This document shows, piece after piece, positions 51,582 to 54,457 of a stretch of DNA of 54,457 nt. The DNA comes from Treponema sp. (GTDB lineage: Bacteria; Spirochaetota; Spirochaetia; Treponematales; Treponemataceae): the NCBI GenBank assembly GCA_014804005.1, contig JAAVAP010000014.1, positions 49,468-103,924 of the forward strand, in the 5' to 3' direction. Positions within the stretch are counted from its first letter, which is position 1. Each line of letters opens with the position of its first letter. The notes beneath the pieces were generated by a model that was not told where the DNA came from, made no database searches, and worked only from the letters and a program-made list of their open reading frames with translations. The translations under genes were made by a program, and so were the position numbers.

Positions 51582-52094
51582 TTACCAAATTTCTTTGTTC
51601 AAACGTTCCAAGGTTTGTAAAGCCTGCTCGCTTTTTTCCCTATAGCTATCTGGTACGCTATCAAGTGTTCGCTTGCATTCTTTAATGAATTGTTCTTTTG
51701 TTAACTCGTTTTCGCTTTCATCGGTGTAACTTTCATAAATAACAGTGTTTTTGATTTTCTTTCCTTTTTTCTCCTTTTCATCAGTGGTAGAAATAAATTG
51801 CACACAAGTAAGCAGACGATTAGGAGCACCGAATTGAAACATCGTGGCCTTAACAGGCGAAGACATAAAATTTTTTGTTTCAAAATTAGAGATACTATTA
51901 GACATAGCAGCTTCACATTCTTCTCGTGAATTCCTAGCGAATACATAAAGAATGCATTCATACTTGTTAGTGACTTTTGAAATCTTACGAGAAGATTCCC
52001 ACTCAGAAATGTCAAACCTTGTCTTTGTAGATTGAGCAAACCCACAAAACAACAGGCAACCAAACAAAACAATAAAACTAAAAACCGTCTTCAT
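51582..52094 (-). CDS. secreted hypothetical protein (paralogue of the next gene upstream)
   Basis: 170 residues. Signal peptide MKTVFSFIVLFGCLLFCGFA, then a mixed alpha/beta domain of no recognised family. Its C-terminus (TKEQFIKECKRTLDSVPDSY ... LERL) resembles that of the neighbouring 52143-52676 protein (DLGTFKSECKKALQSVDYN ... LESL), so the two are likely ancient duplicates. It is probably periplasmic. A GGAGG-like site precedes the ATG. Composition is less GCG-rich than the housekeeping genes. Confidence 0.65.
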   Translation of the reverse strand: MKTVFSFIVLFGCLLFCGFAQSTKTRFDISEWESSRKISKVTNKYECILYVFARNSREECEAAMSNSISNFETKNFMSSPVKATMFQFGAPNRLLTCVQFISTTDEKEKKGKKIKNTVIYESYTDESENELTKEQFIKECKRTLDSVPDSYREKSEQALQTLERLNKEIW

Positions 52095-52142
52095 TATAAA
52101 CCTCCTTAATTAATGAAAACAAATAAAACCTATTTAAATTTC

Positions 52143-52676
52143 TTAAAGAGACTCCAACTCTTTAATTGCTTCTGCAACATTGTAGTCTACAGATTGAAGG
52201 GCTTTCTTACATTCTGACTTAAATGTTCCCAAATCCACTTCCCTGGTCTCGTCTGTAGAATCTATGAGACCACCGAATGCATTTCCAAGAAGATTTTTGA
52301 AAAATTCCTCTGAAGGGTCACCCGAACCAGATTTCTCTGAAATGGAACACTTAACACGTTTTACCAACTCATCTCGAACCTTTTCTTTGTATTCGACGTA
52401 CTTAAAACAATTTTTCTCTGTGTTGACCACAAAACCATAAAAGTAATCATAGCCTTGTTGTTTTGCCTTTTCAACCTCCGTGCTAGGAGTCATAGCTCCC
52501 GCACCTCGGAAAAACAAAGTGTCGTCAACTGCAAAATCGTAAGAAACGCATTCCAAATTAAAATAAGGTTCTTTTACACGAACACGCCTGTTCTTTAAAT
52601 CCGTGTCAGTTACAGGGCTTGCAAATGCACCCCAACCTGCCACAAACAACACATAAAGAAATGCCAATTTCTTCAT
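52143..52676 (-). CDS. secreted hypothetical protein (paralogue of the next gene downstream)
   Basis: 177 residues. Signal peptide MKKLAFLYVLFVAGWGAFA, then a domain with aromatic strands (YFNLECVSYDFAVDDTLFF, YDYFYGFVVNTEKNCFKYV) and a helical end shared with the 51582-52094 protein. No enzyme motif. The two genes are 48 bp apart on the same strand and probably form one unit. Function unknown. Confidence 0.65.
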   Translation of the reverse strand: MKKLAFLYVLFVAGWGAFASPVTDTDLKNRRVRVKEPYFNLECVSYDFAVDDTLFFRGAGAMTPSTEVEKAKQQGYDYFYGFVVNTEKNCFKYVEYKEKVRDELVKRVKCSISEKSGSGDPSEEFFKNLLGNAFGGLIDSTDETREVDLGTFKSECKKALQSVDYNVAEAIKELESL

Positions 52677-52782
52677 ACAAACTCCTTAAAATTATTTGTT
52701 CATCACGAACATTTTTCAAAACGATACCATTGCAGACCGGCTGCTCTGTCGCCTTAGCTGGAAAACAGCCTGAAGATCTGCC

Positions 52783-53058
52783 TTATTTTTTCTGCCAAAG
52801 TTCATTGCTTGTTATATCGCCATAAATCGTATGCGATTTTGAAGATGATGAAATTGGCTCCACGCAATCAAAGATTCCAATCATTTTTGCAATTTTTCCA
52901 TGATACTGTGCTACAGTGCACTTTTCAGAATACTCCTGCAAATAGGCAACATGATAATCTTTATTCGCTATCAACTCATTTATGACCGTATGCGAATCAA
53001 AATAATCACCCACGCTAAATCCATCTAAAATTTCTTTGATGCATTCTTTCAATTCCAT
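52783..53058 (-). CDS. small hypothetical protein
   Basis: 91 residues, soluble, mostly helical N-terminal half (ECIKEILDGFSVGDYFDSHT, VINELIANKDYHVAYLQEY). It looks like a small DNA- or protein-binding helical domain, but I recognise no family. It lies in the accessory right end, between secreted hypotheticals and a membrane protein, all on the minus strand. Confidence 0.5.
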   Translation of the reverse strand: MELKECIKEILDGFSVGDYFDSHTVINELIANKDYHVAYLQEYSEKCTVAQYHGKIAKMIGIFDCVEPISSSSKSHTIYGDITSNELWQKK

Positions 53059-53077
53059 AATAAATATCTCCCCAAAA

Positions 53078-53434
53078 TTATTTGCTCTCAGAATTCAGAG
53101 AATCTGAAAGTTCATTCAGCGAGTCCGAAAAATCTTTCAAGTTTTCCGTGGATTTTTGAAGCTTTTCGATGTTGTTTGGATCTGCCATTTTCTTTGTCGC
53201 CGAAAATCCGACGAATGTCCGCCAGCCCGCAACAAGCAGGAACAGTGCGCAAATAATCGTTCCCGCGATGGACGCGCCGCGTTTTTCTTTCGGCTTTTTA
53301 CAGATACCGATAATTCCGCACAGTAGCCCGATGACGAGCAGCGGAATGCTTATAAAATTCATGATTCCAAAAAACGGAATCAAACCAATCAGCGCAAAAA
53401 ATGTGCCGATAATTCCCCAGACGATGCTTCCCAT
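53078..53434 (-). CDS. small DUF4190-like membrane protein
   Basis: 118 residues with three hydrophobic segments (IGTFFALIGLIPFFGIM; ISIPLLVIGLLCGIIGI; IAGTIICALFLLVAGW), separated by a basic loop KKPKEKRGA, then a polar helical tail with heptad-like Leu (LQKSTENLKDFSDSLNELSD). The pattern resembles DUF4190 proteins, often encoded near phage or accessory genes. It is divergent from the XRE regulator at 53569, which may control it. AGGAGG precedes the ATG. Confidence 0.65.
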   Translation of the reverse strand: MGSIVWGIIGTFFALIGLIPFFGIMNFISIPLLVIGLLCGIIGICKKPKEKRGASIAGTIICALFLLVAGWRTFVGFSATKKMADPNNIEKLQKSTENLKDFSDSLNELSDSLNSESK

Positions 53435-53480
53435 AGCAAACCTCCTGAAAATGTAAAATGTCCATCTTTTTTATGAAAAA

Positions 53481-53550
53481 ATAGACAAATGTCAGAGCAT
53501 TATAATAAATTTAAGGACTTTTGTCTATATGATATATAAAAAATAGACTT
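53481..53550. promoter_or_regulatory. operator-like repeats between the membrane protein and the XRE regulator
   Basis: ATAGACAAA (53481-53489) and TTTGTCTAT (53520-53528) form an inverted repeat; a third site, ATAGACTTTTGTAC, follows at about 53543. A possible -35/-10 pair (TTGTCT, 17 bp, TAGACT) overlaps the second and third sites. This fits autoregulation by the XRE protein. Confidence 0.55.
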
Positions 53551-53568
53551 TTGTACTACTTTTTTCGT

Positions 53569-53880
53569 ATGAATTTTTGGGAAAATGTTGAATTCGAACT
53601 TGACAAGCAGGGAAAATACAAAAAGGAACTTGCGCAGGCTGTAGGAATAAACGCAAGCAATTTCGACAAGGGAAAGGCGCGGAACAGCATTCCGGCGGCG
53701 GACACTGCGCTCAAGATTGCCCGCTTTTTGAAAGTGCCGCTTGAATTGCTTCTCGGCATGGATGAAAGCCGAGTCGCCTTGCGCCCGCAGATTGCCGAGC
53801 TCGAACTTTTGTTGAACCGGCTGAACGATTCAGATGTGCAACATCTCGCCTATATTGCCGCGCGACTTGCAGGTCGCTAG
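53569..53880 (+). CDS. XRE-family transcriptional regulator
   Basis: 103 residues. The N-terminal helix-turn-helix (KYKKELAQAVGINASNFDKG, then IPAADTALKIARFLKVPLEL) is of the Cro/C1 type, with a short C-terminal dimerisation helix. It probably represses its own promoter and the divergent membrane-protein gene through the TAGACAAA sites. The ATG at 53569 lacks a good ribosome site; a TTG at 53551 is the alternative. It could be a remnant of a mobile element or part of a stress module. Confidence 0.85.
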   Translation: MNFWENVEFELDKQGKYKKELAQAVGINASNFDKGKARNSIPAADTALKIARFLKVPLELLLGMDESRVALRPQIAELELLLNRLNDSDVQHLAYIAARLAGR

Positions 53881-53885
53881 TTGTC

Positions 53886-53957
53886 AACATACTCCGACGC
53901 TATTTGCAACAAAGTTTCTTGCACGAGCGTCGGAGTATGAACCACTCCACACGAATC
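53886..53957. repeat. dispersed palindromic repeat (family copy 5, long-loop form)
   Basis: CATACTCCGACGC (53888-53900) and GCGTCGGAGTATG (53927-53939) form a perfect 13-bp stem. The 26-nt loop has its own 5-bp inner stem (TGCAA/TTGCA). The tail CACTCCACACGAATC matches the other copies. The stem has two compensating changes relative to the other copies, so pairing is kept. Confidence 0.8.
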
Positions 53958-53971
53958 CGTTTCGCGCCACG

Positions 53972-54457
53972 TCATTCCACGACAAGATTTTTCAAATATG
54001 CCGAAAACTGGCTCGCAAAGTCTTTTTTGATTTTTGCCTCGAGCGACTTTACGGCGCGATTTTTCGCTTCGGGGTAGTCAACGTGGCCTTCGCGCCCAGA
54101 CAGCGTGAACGGCACGAGCCGCTGCTGCGCTTTCGTGTCGAGCAGATAGCCGTCCGCATTGTAGCGGCAGCGCGTCGTCTTTCCGTCCGAGGCATCCGAC
54201 CGCTCGAATGTGACCGATGACGTGAGGACGTACCGCACGCCGCCGTCGTAGCTTCCGCGGAATCCGAGCGACGATACCGCCTCGCTGAACGCCGCAGCGA
54301 GCCGATCGCCCTCATCGTTTTCCACGACGACGCAAATCGGAATGCGCTTGGCGATTTCTATTTTCTGCGCATGGATTTCCTTTGGCGACGGGCAGGGCGA
54401 TTTCAGCGACGGAACTGCGCCCGGCTTGATGACCGCCATCCGTTTCAGGTAGCGTTC
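53972..54457 (-). CDS. hypothetical protein, 5' end outside the window
   Basis: The frame is open to the window edge (161 residues visible); the ATG at 54439 is therefore probably internal. The visible part has a strand-rich domain (RIPICVVVENDEGDRLAAAF, VRYVLTSSVTFERSD) and ends in a Lys-rich helix (NRAVKSLEAKIKKDFASQF). It loosely resembles C-terminal halves of LPP20/FlgO-like lipoproteins, but I cannot assign it. GC content is higher than in the preceding genes. Confidence 0.55.
   Translation of the reverse strand, partial: ERYLKRMAVIKPGAVPSLKSPCPSPKEIHAQKIEIAKRIPICVVVENDEGDRLAAAFSEAVSSLGFRGSYDGGVRYVLTSSVTFERSDASDGKTTRCRYNADGYLLDTKAQQRLVPFTLSGREGHVDYPEAKNRAVKSLEAKIKKDFASQFSAYLKNLVVE

Overview
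The window looks like chromosomal DNA of a free-living or gut/rumen spirochaete, most probably a Treponema. The best evidence is a mglB-mglA-mglC sugar transport operon whose binding protein is circularly permuted in the way I recall for the T. pallidum glucose-binding lipoprotein MglB-2. A DUF721/DciA-like gene and fermentative [FeFe]-hydrogenase genes fit this. No 16S rRNA or marker gene is present, so the assignment is inference. Most of the sequence has a characteristic codon style, rich in GCG/CGC and AAAATTTT. Two stretches differ: a more AT-rich restriction-modification island (33.2-37.7 kb) and an accessory right end (51.6-54.4 kb). Layout: 1-5.4 kb is one edge of an aryl-polyene (APE)-type pigment/lipid cluster. 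It holds a fused ApeG-ApeH membrane protein/AMP-ligase (cut by the window edge), two acyl carrier proteins, and, divergently, a methyltransferase, an ApeC-like ketosynthase partner and an ApeD-like acyltransferase. 5.4-12.4 kb carries htpG and mglBAC. 12.6-16.2 kb carries a thioredoxin reductase without the usual NADPH motifs, thioredoxin and a PcrA/UvrD helicase. 16.2-23.9 kb is a hydrogenase block: HydF, HydG, an [FeFe]-hydrogenase-like H-cluster protein fused to a chemoreceptor signalling domain, HydE and PurB. 23.9-32.9 kb holds a GH18-like lipoprotein, a tandem ABC ATPase, a secreted repeat protein, a papain-like lipoprotein and a carbamoyl-phosphate synthase large subunit fused in frame to diaminopimelate epimerase (CarB-DapF). 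33.2-38.0 kb is the restriction-modification/defence island, bounded by two different tandem-repeat tracts. 38.0-51.5 kb is housekeeping: ArgC, isochorismatase-like hydrolase, FMN dehydrogenase, PfkA, initiator tRNA-Met, PrsW-like protease, shikimate kinase, SlyD, Nfu, cation/proton antiporter, DciA-like protein, PncB, GalE with a highly structured leader, and an M20 peptidase. 51.6-54.4 kb has secreted and membrane hypotheticals, an XRE repressor with operator-like repeats, and a truncated gene. Two genome-level patterns stand out. At least six genes have a sigma70-type promoter whose -10 box lies only 6-7 nt before the ATG and lack a clear Shine-Dalgarno sequence, which predicts leaderless mRNAs. 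A dispersed palindromic repeat (core CATACCTCGACGC...GTCGGGGTATG with a CACGAATC tail) occurs in at least four intergenic places. How the genes work together: Mgl imports glucose or galactose, PfkA and GalE channel it, fermentation gives reduced ferredoxin and H2, the maturases build H-clusters, the sensor-chemoreceptor probably reports H2 or redox state to the chemotaxis machinery, and the unusual thioredoxin reductase may draw electrons from ferredoxin. The last two links are predictions.
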